This document shows positions 30,773 to 43,189 of a DNA stretch of 64,000 bases, one piece after another. Every line of letters starts with the position of its first letter. The stretch's first letter is position 1. Under the pieces are notes generated by a model. It saw nothing but the letters and a program-made list of their open reading frames with translations. It made no database searches and was not told the DNA's origin. Location: assembly GCA_036925085.1 (NCBI GenBank), contig JAUPFP010000117.1, positions 62,001 to 126,000 of the forward strand, in the 5' to 3' direction. The position numbers and the translations under genes were made by a program. Origin of the DNA: Brachycybe producta (lineage: Eukaryota; Arthropoda; Diplopoda; Playtdesmida; Andrognathidae).

Positions 30773-31475
30773 AGAGATTACTTCGAAAAATCTCCGCAAA
30801 AGAGCGCGAACATCGTTTTTATGTTGCCCCCCATAGACGCAATGTTAAAGAAAAAATGTTAGTTTTTAAAATAACAGTCGCGGTGACAATATGTTTATTT
30901 TTCATATTTAAATTTGTCCAATATTAAGGTTTCAAAGTGCAATGTGCAACTTAAATATATGCTGATCGAGTGATAGAATGACAAAAAATTTGTAAGTGCG
31001 GTTATATTTTTAAAAAACTATTTCAAAATCGCGAATTTCTAACTCTTATGTTAAACTCTAGTGAATAAAATTTTGGTAAAAAATACTTAAATAATTTTTA
31101 AAAACCACATGTAAACCACAGTGAAGCTAACACACTGGCGCACGTGCTGATTTTTTTCTGATTTTTTAATTGATGTTTTTTTTTCTTACGAGGGCGTACT
31201 CAATGGAGTTAGAAAGTGGCGATTTTGAAGTAGTTTTTAAAAATATAACCGCACTTACCAATTTTCTCACCTCATATATTTAAGGTGCGCATTGTACTTT
31301 GAAAACTTAATATTGGACAACTTTAAATATGAAAAATAAACATATTGCCACGACTGTGTATTTTAAAAATTAACGTTTTTTCTTTAACATTGGGTCTATG
31401 GGCTCATTATAAAAACGATGCTAGCGCTCTTTGCGTAGATTTTTCGAATTCATTTTGCGATGTAGATTTCCTAGG
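30773..31475. mobile_element. Foldback element, family E, both arms
   Basis: The left arm starts GAGATTACTTCGAAAAATCT and the right arm ends GTAGATTTTTCGAATTCATT. The interior has the shared GGCGCACGTGCTGATTTTTT segment. The arms are a few hundred bp long and inverted. It lies immediately downstream of the large host exon (about 225 bp away). Confidence 0.75.
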
Positions 31476-31700
31476 CAATCTGTAAAATTCAACGCCTAAA
31501 ATCATGGAAATATTGTTCGATATGATTGTTTTTAAAAATCAAAAATATAAAAATTTGAGAAAGAAATTTTTTTTAAAAAAATGAAACCCGAAAAAAACCG
31601 CGTTTTTTTTTCAAACATCGCGGTTCCCCTTCCCCCCCCCCTCCAAACTTTTTAAGTTTTTATTCAATTTTAAGTATGAGACTGTAATTGTAATACATAC

Positions 31701-34342
31701 ATCTCGTGATCGAAGAGCTGGGGTGTATCCAGCGTCTCGAATGGCCAAACGCAAACGTTGAACGCAGTCAGCTGGAGACTGCAGTTGTACGGAAGACTTC
31801 TGCGGAGATGTTTTCAATGCTCGACGTTTACTAGAAGAACGATGAAAATTGTGCTTCTCGTAAACATCTTCGTCGTCCCGAGATGACAGTCGTCCATGCT
31901 TTTCGTGGAATGACTGAGCCACTCTTTCAGAGTACAATGTGGTCGGCACTGAGACCTCAGTTACCTCTTTTAGATAACCATTAGTACCATTAGCTTCAAC
32001 ACCAACATCGCAGTTTTCTTCAATTTGCTGCTGTTGCTGCTGCTGATCAATCACATTTGACATTTCGAGTCGTTTCTTTAAATTATTTCGACGTGTAATA
32101 AAAGATTCAAAGGCACTGCTGCTATCTTTTTCGGAAGATTCCGTTTCGTCTTCGGAAAACAACATGCTGAATGGTGCGTGACCAATTACTTGAACTATGT
32201 TGGTATCTCCGAGCAACAATAATTTGGAATCGCAATCGTTTTCTTGGTCGTCCAAAAATGTAACTTCAGGATTTGGATGGAATTCAAGTCTCCTACTCCG
32301 GCTCACACTAGAAATGGTGGATGAGTTGGAAGCAGCTGTCGTCGTACTTGTTCGAGAAGAAACTGCCGTCAAAGAAGTCACTTGATCCTGCAGTGAAAAC
32401 AATTCTTCCGTCATTTGAGTGTCTTTCGGTTGGATGCTGTTAGTTTCCGTTAGTGACCCGCTTTCGAGAGTAGCATCAACTAATTTATTATTAGTAAATG
32501 GCATTTCCTGGTTATTACGATAGGTTAGCGAGGAGGAGGCAGCAGCAGCAGCAGCAGTAGTAGCTCTACTTAAACTGGTGCTGCTGCTGTTGCACGAGCT
32601 AAAAAGAGAACTCGAGATTCCACCATCTGCAACTACGACTACCATTACAACCTCATCCTCCTTCTCCCTTTTTTCTTCATTCTTCAATTTCTCATCCTTA
32701 TTTGTCATAATTCTCACTTCAACTGCTCTTTTTGAAACACAGTCACCATATGCTGCCACCAAAACCTCAGTTGCATCTTCGCACTGTATTGCCAAGCAAT
32801 TATTTGCATTCAATTTCAAAATTCTATCTTTTGTGCAGTCATTGCAAACACCGGAAGATTTCAAATCTGATTCTATATCCTTAACACATTCCAGACAATT
32901 GTCCTCTTGGCCTTGCACAACACCCTCGCTCATATCTTGGACGGGAAACTCTTCGATCCCATTTAGATGACGCACCAAATATCTTTTATGTTGCTCGACG
33001 AATTCCTGTCTGTGAAAATCAACCGAAATTCCTCCATCGTGACATTTAGTACAATCGTCAACAATTTCGACACTGATTTCTCCATCTGACGCATAAGGAT
33101 TCCAAATCTTTGTTTGATTCGTAGACCATTCTTCCAGATTTCCCTCTTCCGTCAAATAGCTAAAATCCCATTCTTCAGATCCAATTCTTCGCAGGTCATC
33201 CCAATCAGGTCCCTTTACTAGAACACAACGACGTCTCATTGGCAAACCGGGAAAATTGTCCAAATCTTTCACTTGTTCCATAAAATTACCAAAAGTGGCC
33301 ACGATTCCCTCACGCTCAACAGAAGCTCTCGAACTGGAGCCAGTTGACAATGATGAACTGTCCGAGGTACTGCCACTGTGGCATGTTGAACCACTGCAGT
33401 GTCTTTTGCGATCACCATTCATGAACTTGTTGCCAGACTTCTTTAAACTTTTACTTTTACTTTTACCACTTTGTCTCGAAGGTGAAAGACTTTCTTTAGA
33501 ACCAATCAAACCACGATTAACACTAATTTCCATCAAATTTATAGCATGTTTGCCTCCTGCTTGTCCAGGTAGCAACAGCTTGCCCTCTAGGTCTTCGTGA
33601 AGCTCTTCTGAACTCAGTGTATGAGCTGGAAGAGTAATGACATCTCCCATTGCTGTCTCGATAACCATTTCTTTGTGATCAGCAGTAAGCCACATGTTGT
33701 CCACGGCTCCCATTCGCAACACGTATTCCACTTCTGCAGGAACAACCATACTGCATAGCTCGTCACATACCGAATAGACAAATTTATTGCTCTCAAACAT
33801 TTCTGCTGTTGTTTCCATGTGGTTCAAACCGAGTTTCTTTTTTAATTCTTCCAATCCTTCTCTGTTTTCCACATTTGGACAAACATACTGATAGCCTTCG
33901 ATCAAATGATGCAAATACGAAAGCGAGAACTGCATTTCTCGAAGGTCACTCTGTTCAACAGACATATTCTTTTCATCCACTAATAAAATGGGATAAACGT
34001 ACCGATAATCTCTTACGGTACGATATTTTTGAGTGATTTTACATCCTTCGATGTGACTGAAAGACAAATCTTCAAAATTGGGAATATAGTGGTGGAGTTC
34101 CATCGAGTGGCTCTTTTGCATAATACGGCACGGTGCACTCCCACGTCGTGCCCACTCTCGAGTTTCGTTCGGAGTTGTCGAAGGCACGTAATGATGATCT
34201 TCCATGCTACGTGAGGTGATCTTGCAAAAACGAATTCGACGTCCTCCTGCATCTTTGCTGGGCATTGGAATCAGTGGTGGATAATTGGGTCTTGGAAGGT
34301 TACGACTCTGACCTGTGATACGGCAAAAATGACAATGCATTT
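31701..34342 (-). CDS. RhoGEF gene, large (~2.6 kb) exon with fourfold Cys repeat
   Basis: An open frame of ~880 codons with a strong donor (GAT|GTATGT at 31700) and an acceptor-like TTTCGACAAATAG before 34342. The first ATG is at 34340. The N-terminus has four diverged repeats of the form C-[RK]-I-[TM]-x5-11-[HY]-[HY]-Y-[VI]-P (CRITGQSRNL, CKITSRSMEDHHYVP, CRIMQKSHSMELHHYIP, CKITQKYRTVRDYRYVYP). Then follow a Ser/Lys-rich stretch (SGKSKSKSLKKSG), acidic segments, poly-Ala, poly-Gln (QQQQQQQ) and a C-terminal block VQRLRLAIRDAGYTPALRSR. I recognise no catalytic domain. It ends in phase 0, matching the SH3 exon at 11817. Membership of the same gene is inferred from strand, phase and absence of another gene; it could be an alternative 5' exon. 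Confidence 0.72.
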
Positions 34343-36390
34343 CTATTTGTCGAAAGGAAGGAATCAAAAATTCAAATATTTCAATTTTTCAATCAGACAT
34401 TTCTTGCAAAAATTGATGTTTGTTTTAGTATAACATCCCAATGTATCTTTGCTGAAGTAATTTCCATCTAAAGCGGTTTGAAAACTGTCTATTTGAAGAA
34501 CTACAAATCTTTAGCTGTAAGATGGAAATATGCTTGGTCTTTTTCGTGATCGTGAATTTTTTTTAGTCGATGATGATTATTTTTTTTTTGTTGTTGCTCG
34601 AGATAAACCACAAGAGTGTGAGTGGTGAATCTAATGTTAGTCGAGTTGGCACCGTCCCATCGAAAATCAGTGGTGAAGCTTCTTAACTAAAAATCCTCCA
34701 CAGGTTTCGAGTGCTTCTTGTTTCTTTCGCTTTTTTGGTTTGCAACTTCAAGAAGAAGAAGAAGAAGAAGAAAAAAAAAACGCCATCCAATGATTAAAGC
34801 TCACTAATTAAACCACGTGATTAAACCAGCTGGTTTTTTTTCTTCTTCTCCACATTTATCCAACTATTGATAGGCTATTCAATTTTTGTTATGTTCTTCT
34901 GTAGTAGGTTCTCTCGTATTTAGAACAAACACAGGTATACAAAGAATATATTGTATGTGTAAGTCAATAGAACTCACAGAACTTTGTTGTTGTTTTTCGG
35001 GCTCTTGGAACACAGCTGACAATTTTATCTAATTTTCTATTTTTGTATAAAAAAAAAGTCACAACACATTTGAAAAAAAATTTGACTGACAACGAAATAT
35101 ACAGCTCATTAAAAGTCCTTACTTAATGTACTTATTGAAACAAGTTCAATCAATCAAAATTAAAAACTGCTTTTAGATATGCTGTTGCAAGAATGTTGAA
35201 AAAGTTATGAATCTTCCAAAAGTCAAAATAGAAAACTTCCTATGCTGTTGTACAAGAATGTTGAAAAAGTTGTAATCTTCCCAAAGTCAAAATCGAAAAC
35301 TTCTCTTTGGTTTATCCAAAAACGATGTTACTCAATAGATAGCAGACACACGACTGATTCGAAATCACAAGTTGCTTGTTCGAGACTCTCGAGAGTTATA
35401 GAAAGGCACTTCCACCATAAATGACATTTATGTATCCCCGTAGTCCATATATATCGATGAATCTTTGGTATACTTCTCATCGTGTCATCATCTTGCATGT
35501 TGAGTATATCTCCTCCTTCCGTTGCTTCCTTCTTTTCTTTTTTTTTTTGTTAGACAAACGTCTCCACAAATAAAAACCCATAGGCCTATACTGTACTATG
35601 TATATACCTTCTTCGTAGAAAAAAAGAAACCAAACATGTTCAAGTCATAATCTGTCAACCGAGGCACTATCTTAGCTATAACTTCTGCAATATCCACCCA
35701 CTTCTTTGAAAAAAATTTTTGACAAACACCATTCTCTTGTAGTATAAGCACCACGCTTTCACTCTGTGCAAACGTAAAGTCTGCTTTTGAAAATTCAAAG
35801 GCGGTTTAATTACATCATGCACATACACACACAGAGAAAGACTACGTTTTTCTTAAAATAGTAACCAGTAGAGCGATGCACATGTATCTTGAGTGTCGTC
35901 TAAATTAAGAATCTTTATGATTTGAATTTCACACACACAAAAAAGAACAGCCATTTTTTTTTGCAAGGTACATTTACCTAGGTGAATTCAAGCCATATTT
36001 ATTCTGCTTTAAAGCCATGCTAAAACCTTTCGAACAAAAAAAGAAATTGACAAGCATGCAAATTAAGTGTCCACAAATACACTTGTCTTGGTTTTTTTTA
36101 GCAACAACGATCCAATGAACACAGCTTGTGTATTTAAAAACTGCGGCCTAACAAAAAACATAAAAATAAATCTTATTTTACATGAAAAAATAAGGTAAGC
36201 ATAATGTCGAAATACTATATCTTTATTGCCAATTTTCTGATAACAGTTGGGGGCTATAAATATTTAAGCTTCAATTTATAGTACTTTTCACTTATTGCAC
36301 ACTTTTGGCACAAAGTGACAAAAAGTGAATTCAAACAACCGGTTCAGTGATTTCAAACGCACCTTGAAAATGCCCGTAGGGCAATCACAC
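34343..36390. other. Unique-looking DNA upstream of the large exon
   Basis: About 2 kb with almost no recognisable repeats, unlike the rest of the window. It has an AAG microsatellite at about 34750 and A/T runs. Either a retained ancestral intron or, if 34340 is a start codon, a candidate promoter and 5' UTR for a second transcript. I found no diagnostic core promoter. Confidence 0.4.
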
Positions 36391-36608
36391 AATATGTCGA
36401 ATTCAATTTATTCCGTTAATATTCTGAAAAATATCGAGTTAATACTTAAATATAATATAGAAACAATTGACAAAATATTGATTTAGTGTTTCAATTTAAA
36501 ATATTAATAATAAAGTCGATTTTTATTTGGTTCTTGTCCTTAACTGGATTCCGTTTAATTCACCTAAACATTTAAATTGAATTGATATAACTCATGTGTG
36601 TACAAGGT
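36391..36608. repeat. Intronic repeat, copy 2 (other copy 981-1202)
   Basis: Same orientation as 981-1202; shared blocks include GACAAAATATTGATTTAGT and CCTTAACTGGATTCCGT. A GGTGTACCCCAATGTCATTA stretch follows it, resembling the GGTATACC MITE ends. Confidence 0.65.
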
Positions 36609-36683
36609 AGTATGTACGTGTTATTAAGGTGTACCCCAATGTCATTAGGACAAAGTTCTTTCTAAATGGGGAAAATATTACAG

Positions 36684-37734
36684 TGTAACACCCAGTAACT
36701 CGTGATCCCGCCAAAACATAGCCTGGGGGTAAACAACTCATACCTGTCCCTCCCTCCCTCTCTGACTCATACTTAAGTGGCGGATTGATACTCTTAGGAC
36801 CATGGTCACTTAGACCTGGTTACACCTCATAGGTGTACACAGGTCCAAGGTATAAAAAGACCATGTTCCTCTTTGTTCTTTGTCCACTCTTACTCAATTT
36901 TTTGTACTATGCCAATTCTTATATATGTACCACATCATGGGCCCGTGGACGCACCTTTAATTGAACTATTCATTCTTGTAACGTTACTGTTTCTGTGCAA
37001 GAATGAATAAAAGGGTTACAATGAGAAACTGCATTGTCTTTCTGTTCGGTAACTAACACTTCTCTACAGAGGCCAGAGACACCATAGGGCAAGGAGACAT
37101 ACAATCCTGGAGCAGCTACAGCATCTTCATTTGGGTAAACAACAAAGGAAGATGCATATCAGCGTCGACAAGAAAAGATGGCCACCATCCTTCTGCACCG
37201 ATTTCACCCCCATGCAGGAGGATGATTTCAATCGATCTCCATCCGACTCTTTCCGTAGCTCGAATCTTCTCCGTGCGGGCACCACATGATGCAGAGAAGA
37301 AACGAGCTATAGAAAACAACATCTTCAAGGTGGTAAAAATATAGTCGATGTCAAAAGCTCACAATACTTAAAGCAGTTGCCAAGTCTGATATTATACATT
37401 TTGAAACTGCGTTGTCTACTGTTTGGAAACTAACCCTTCTCTAGGCAAGCAGGAGACACCATAGGGCATGGAGGCATAGAGATCCCGAAGGAGCAACAAC
37501 ATCTTCCAAACAAGACGAAGACGCACATCAATGGCGGCCAGAAGAAATGGTCACCATCCTTCTGAGCAGATTACACCCCTACGCAGAAGGATGACTACAA
37601 TCCATCACCATCCAACTACTTCTATGGCTCGAATCTTCTATGTGCAGTCACCGCACAATCAAATGAAGAGACGAGATATAGAAAAAGAGCATAATGAATT
37701 GTTTAATATTCATGAGGTCGCCATAAAGCTCACA
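36684..37734 (+). mobile_element. 5' LTR (with internal duplication) of family A element
   Basis: 36684-37363 is a complete family A LTR (TGTAACACCC ... AAGGTATAAAAAGACC ... GAATGAATAAAAGG ... AAAAGCTCACA). A 40 bp piece (ATACTTAAAGCAGTTGCC...) and then the 3' half of a second LTR copy follow (37405-37734, ending ATAAAGCTCACA). The 5' flank is ACAG (36680-36683). Confidence 0.8.
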
Positions 37735-39711
37735 TTTGGTGGAGGTGCGGGGTATGCCTTCCTTTTGCCTTCTCTGACCCGTCTACAGAAGATGTCCATT
37801 GTCTTAAGTCTCGTGACTGTGCATCACGAGTCTTCATCCGTCCTTTTTATTATAGGAGCCACGTGTTGAGAGAGACCAGAGATTGCATCAATGGTCGACC
37901 GCATGGCACCGATTCTGTTGAATCGTGTGTTGAGCGAGACTTAGTGTTCACACACATCACTGGTTGACCACACGGTTCTATTGTTTTGTCCATGCCGAAG
38001 CAGAGGAAACTAATACGGAGGGATGTTCTGCCGGATAGAACCTCAATTCGTCATAAGAGGCACCGAGCTCCACAAGAACTGTTGTATCGACATCCATTAA
38101 GCATGTGGGGAAACACCTTGGCATCAGTTTTTTTCGACCTCCATGTTTCCGTCCTTGTTTGTGTATTTTGTGTTTTTATGTTTTCATCATCATCCCTTTA
38201 TTCTTAAATCTCTTTTCAAATTTCAAGGTGAACCTATTTACCCTCCTCCATTACATTGGTTGGTAAATAGGCAAACCTCAAGACACATTCTTTTTCAATC
38301 TCTAAGCTGTGTTTATTCATCAAGCTCCATATCATGTTGCGATGAATAAATAAACATGTCTTTTGAGAAATGTGTGTCTCTCAAAAGTCCTATTACTGTT
38401 CACCTTTTATTTTAATTTTCAAGATGTGTTTTTCATCAAACTGACTTAACACACTTTATCTTGCCACGTGGTACGCTCTTGTTCCACCCTATTGTTCTTT
38501 TGTTCTTTGTTCTCTCAATTGTTTCCCTTGGGACCCCTGTATCTCAAGTCATCATCTTCAAGCAATTCACCATCATCACCTCAATGAACACTCACATGAA
38601 CTCTCTCCATTGAAGCTGGCCGCCATCTTGGAACTACCGGAAGTTCTTCAAAAAAGAGCCAATGGAGCGGTTCTTCGCTCCATGTGAGCACATTGTTGAT
38701 TCTTCTCTTCTCTTTTTATTCTCTTCTTTCTTACTCTCTTCCAGTGGGTCTGCACTCCCGCGTCCCCTGGTGGAGTTTCTCTTTTGGAGAAATTTTTTCT
38801 TTTCTTTTTGGATTTTCTCTCTTTTTGTGTACTTCCTCCTGGTGGCTACAAGGCGCCACCTGGCAGATTTCTTCTTTTTGAACAACATAATTATTCAACA
38901 ACCGGAAGTGGCCACATCACACGCCACCTACCGGATTTCTTCTCATCACTCATCATAGTTCCTCACTTGCTCTGGACTTTGTCTTTTCATCCAGAGCCAT
39001 CGTTCAGTGAGGACATCAAAATTCATCCATCTGAACATTCCTTCTTGTTCAACAAGCATTGTGCTTTATTGAGCAGCTTTTATTTTCATCTTCTTCACTG
39101 AATTTGTTGTTTTTCAATAAATTAAATTCTGAGACATGTGGTCACCACACCAGAATTTCCTACACTTTAAACAAATTCAGCTTTTTTCATCACTTCTTTC
39201 CTAGAAAGTCCAGCCATCTTGGACTTTCATCTCTTTGTGTGTTCTCCACACACACACACACTCCTACTCCTTATTTCAAAGTGAACTTACAAGCGTGCAG
39301 TTACCGCATTTGTAGCTTCACTCCTCAAACTGTTTTCCAATTTCCTGCAGTGCAATCTTTGATTGTGTGGGCACCATGCTCAGATTTTGCATTGTACATC
39401 TGCTGTTTCTTATTGAGAACTTTAGAACTCTCATATCCTCGACATGGTTGCCATATACCATGTGTAGAGGGAGATCCTTCTAAAATCTGACACAAACTCA
39501 ATAAAGAATCCCCAACACTCTGCACCAGTTGGGAACCATCAGTCAACACACGCCCAACTGAGGACATTATAACCAACACAACAATCTGACACAACTGGAC
39601 TGAAAAACAATGCCATCAGAGTGAAAGATGACTCCGTTATACACATTAAGCATAGGTAAACCATTGTTACTCAGTGTATAAGAGTACGAGGGTGTCGGTT
39701 ACCGACAAATC
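37735..39711 (+). other. Family A internal leader, no clear ORF
   Basis: T-rich leader between the primer-binding site and gag. Several short frames (38143-39490) have Ser/Leu/Phe-rich composition and no motif. It includes a (CA)n run near 39250. Confidence 0.45.
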
Positions 39712-41430
39712 ATGATTTACCGACGTACACCAACCTACAAATCCATGACGTGCTCAACGAGCCACCTCATACTGGACATCAATCCAGAACCAACTAGTAA
39801 TGCTCAAAGTGTGCTCGAGAACCCTCGGAGCTGTACACACCGACCCGGACTTCGCCGGACTCGTTCATCACCAGATATCCACACCACACTCACCATACAC
39901 GCCGCATCACCAATCATCGCTGCCTCACACGGATCTACCGACACCCTGTCTGATCACCAGGGCTCCAGGGAAAATTCGCAGGATGCTGCCATCATTGCTG
40001 ATGCGACACCACTGCCACAACCAATGGGCCGCAGCCTTGACAAGGTCTGGATACGAGTGGATGCACTGACAACACAAATGTCCACCCTCACCAATGCTCT
40101 GGCCAATTGGAACACACCGACTACATCACAACAAACAACACGCGTGTGCCGACACTGCGATGACTCAGATGACTCTTCAACTCCATATTATGGTTACCGA
40201 GTCTCATGACTCGCGTCGCGATTAACACGACAGACACTACACGCCACATCCACATCATCTACTGCATCATGCTGACTGGCTATTTACTCCATGAATGACC
40301 GAACGATCGTGTCGAGAGAAGTCAGATGATCCACACCGTAGAGACGAGCGTGCGGAACAACCGTGTGCATTAACGACTAACACGTGCTGAATCTCAACAC
40401 TCTTGTCCGGGCTGCACATAGTGGTCGCCACTCGGCACCCCCAAAACAACAGCAAGATCAAGCTCAGAACCAAGGCCCTTCAGTGTACGCACCACGATTT
40501 CCACCACAAGAGGCAGCACCAACTCACCATGGAATGGCCAATGTCCAAGATGGCATCTATAGGCTTGCTCCCAGAGAGAACTCAGTTGAAGACTTTAATA
40601 ATAAGTACAGTGGTCGCCATCCAGCCGACTCAATCCAAAAATTAAATGAATTGACAGGTTTCTGTCCCTTCCTGGAAGAATTCGAGGAAGTGGCTAACCT
40701 GTATGAATTGACTGACCGCCACAAGGCGGAATTTCTCACTGGTTGTTTCACCGGGGCCGCCAACATGTGGTTGAGTATGCTGAGGTAATAATACCGCGAT
40801 ATCTTGTGGGCCGAGCTGAGTGTGCAGATGGTGGCTACGTTTGGAAAGCCCAATGAGTTGGCCATTTTACAGAAGCAGTATACAGACATGCTTCAGAAGA
40901 AAGGAAAAAGTACACAGGCTTTTATCTGGGAGTTTATGACACTCAGCCACCGAGTTTATGAGCACCTGAATGATTAGCTGTGCATCAGTCAATTGCGCCG
41001 CACTCTACACCCAATTATACAAAGCTCCGTCCATCACGCACCGATGACATCGTTCATTGACTTCGTAAATGCAGTCCTAAATATGGAGGTGGTTTTGCAC
41101 TCCCTGAATAAATGGCCGATGGAACCAAAGGCGACAGCTGATTCGGATGCTAGTAAAGGAGCATCGAAGGCTGATAAAGAACAATGGACGGCAACCGCCG
41201 GCTCTAAAGACACTACACATCGTTCTAGGCATAACAAACGGCCTAGCCAAACTGCGACTAATCCGGGACAACACTCTATGACTGACACCCAAAGAGACGC
41301 CACACGCACGTTTGACAAGAGCAAGTCAACGTGTTATAATTGTGGGAAGTTGGGGCATTATCTCCGCGAGTGTCGACAACTAAAGAAGAAGGTCCCTATA
41401 AAGCAGTTTGGAGAACCGATGACCAGATAA
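39712..41430 (+). pseudogene. Family A gag with CCHC knuckle, stop codons inside
   Basis: 39712-40209 is an open frame rich in Ser/Thr/Pro. 40441-41430 encodes a Retrotrans_gag-type region (FLEEFEEVANLYELTDRHKA, FLTGCFTGAANMWLSMLR, ILQKQYTDMLQKKGKSTQAF) and a nucleocapsid knuckle CYNCGKLGHYLREC near 41335-41376. Two consecutive stops (about 40787-40792) and another near 40976 interrupt the capsid region. Gypsy-type by structure; dead copy. Confidence 0.78.
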
Positions 41431-41499
41431 GACACCAAGAAGGAGGTCCCTGAGGTGGACGTCATCACGGAGAACGGAACTGAGTTCGCACTTAAAGAA

Positions 41500-41612
41500 C
41501 TATGGCTTGAATCTTCTCCGTGCGGTTGTCGCGCGATCAAGAGAAGAGACGAGCTATAGAAAAAGAGCATAATGAATTGTTAAATAATCATGAGGTCACC
41601 ATAAAGCTCACA
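41500..41612 (+). mobile_element. Truncated 3' LTR, family A
   Basis: ATGGCTTGAATCTTCTCCGT ... AAAAAGAGCATAATGAATTG ... ATAAAGCTCACA matches 37619-37734. It ends at the TSD ACAG. Confidence 0.8.
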
Positions 41613-41689
41613 ACAGCATCTACTCAAAATGAACTACTTCGAACAGCCATTTAAAATTTCTTGGACAGTCTCTTGTTTTCAAGAAAAAA

Positions 41690-41950
41690 AAAGCATACCG
41701 GTACTATTATTGGTGTAGTACATCTTAAATGCCATACCCCAAAGTGTTCGGAGCAAACGAACAACAAGTGAAATGTCTAATACATGTACATTATGTAATG
41801 TAATATGTTTTTTTTTCAGGGGTATACATTAATGCAATACCCCATACCACGATATTGCTGCTACCGGAAATAATATAAGCCTGAAATTTTTTTCTATTTT
41901 TGTGTACTCTTTACATCAAGGTATACCCTAATGATATTCCAGATTGAAAA
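41690..41950. mobile_element. GGTATACC-type repeat fragment
   Basis: CCATACCCCAAAGTGTTCGG, GGGGTATACATTAATGC and AAGGTATACCCTAATG resemble the termini of the foldback at 5022-5423. Boundaries are unclear. Confidence 0.35.
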
Positions 41951-42050
41951 ACCGAAATGGGACAAGAATTCAACTTATTCCATTAGACTGGATACAATTA
42001 TTATCCTTGCGTGTAAATTTGTAACTTAACGCTCAAACGTTACTAAAAAA

Positions 42051-42327
42051 TAAGGCTGTACCGAGCCGATTTTGTCGAACCGATTTTTGCCAATTTACTG
42101 CTAATCGGCAAAAATCGGATCGGCGAACAAATGTTAACCGATTTCCGATCATTAACGCACTCAACAATTAGTCTTAGTCTGGTCTGGAGGGTCATTCAAT
42201 TTTGACCAACTTTATCAATTGGCCGATGCAAGCAGTGAAAATCATCATGATTGGCTCGGTTAAATCGATCGGCATGCCAAATTTTATTTGCATGATGGGT
42301 TCGCTATTGGTGATCGGTACATCCTTA
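42051..42327. mobile_element. hAT-like MITE with 8 bp TSD
   Basis: Inverted termini TAAGGCTGTACCGA (left) and TCGGTACATCCTTA (right). The flanks CTAAAAAA (42043-42050) and CTAAAAAG (42328-42335) differ at one base, an 8 bp TSD as expected of hAT transposons. The interior has inverted CGATTTTTGCC/GGCAAAAATCG. Non-coding, 277 bp. Confidence 0.65.
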
Positions 42328-42536
42328 CTAAAAAGTTATATAGTATATAAGAGTTGTATGCGAAAGATTACTAAGATTTAAATTGATATAAAGATAATCC
42401 GTCCTAGGAATGGCTCCACTGCTAGTACGTAACTATTATAAAAGTCACAAAACTGCTTTATCGACTGTAAGTTACACTCGTAAGTGTAAAATAATACTTA
42501 AACGAGATGATTAAAATATGTTTAAACTATTGAATA

Positions 42537-43098
42537 TGTGAGCCTTGACGATTCTTGGCGAGGCTAACAGGCGGATGGTGATGGATGGTTGACGGCCTCC
42601 TGAGAAGGGGTGAAATAGCTCAGAAGGATGGTGGCCATCCATTTCTGATCGTCGATGTTGTTCCGAAAGGGTTCGTTAGCCCTCTTGCCCTATGGTGTCT
42701 CCGACCTATTCTAAGGAGGATTAGTTTCCAAACGAAGCGACCACGTAGCTTCTGATTATAAACACTTTATTCACTCTTGTGGCAGAAACATTAAGACATA
42801 CAAGAATGAATGGTTGAAATTATAGAAGCGTCCACGGGCCCATTGTTGTGTTATGGATAAATATCTACGTAAAACAAAGCATGAACTTGCACGAGAGAAA
42901 TGGACACTGAACAAAAGGGAAACGCGGTCTTTTTACATACTTGGACCCGTGTACGAGGTGTAATTAAGTCCAAGTGACCGCAGTCCGAAAGATACCCCTC
43001 CGCCCAATCAAGTCCAACACAGAGGGAGAGAGGGGCAGTGAGGAGTCGTGCATCCCCAGGCTAGCATTCTGGGGGATCACAAACTACCGGGTGTTACA
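42537..43098 (-). mobile_element. Solo LTR, family A (diverged), TSD AATA
   Basis: Plus-strand ends TGTGAGCC and GGGTGTTACA, flanked by AATA on both sides (42533-42536, 43099-43102). Internal family blocks are present (CACTTTATTCACTCTTG, GGTGTCTCCGACC), but the TATA region has changed. Confidence 0.82.
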
Positions 43099-43189
43099 AA
43101 TATTATGAAAAAAATTAGTGTTTTAGAAACTATAATAGTAAATTAATCTTTTAAATTTCAATTATTATTAGCATTTTAGAATTAATTAT

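Larger units (their letters stand above)
36684..41612 (+). mobile_element. Family A LTR retrotransposon, pol deleted, TSD ACAG
   Basis: Bounded by ACAG at 36680-36683 and 41613-41616. After the 5' LTR region comes TTTGGTGGAGGTGCGGGG (primer-binding site from 37737), a ~2 kb leader, gag remnants and a truncated 3' LTR (41500-41612). Protease, RT and integrase are absent: sequence goes from just past the gag zinc knuckle straight into the LTR. Non-autonomous or dead. Confidence 0.82.

Noticed and set aside
32578..33600. Plus-strand Leu/Ser-rich frames (130 and 114 codons)
   Set aside because: Antisense shadows of the large host exon's Ser/Glu and poly-Ala tracts.
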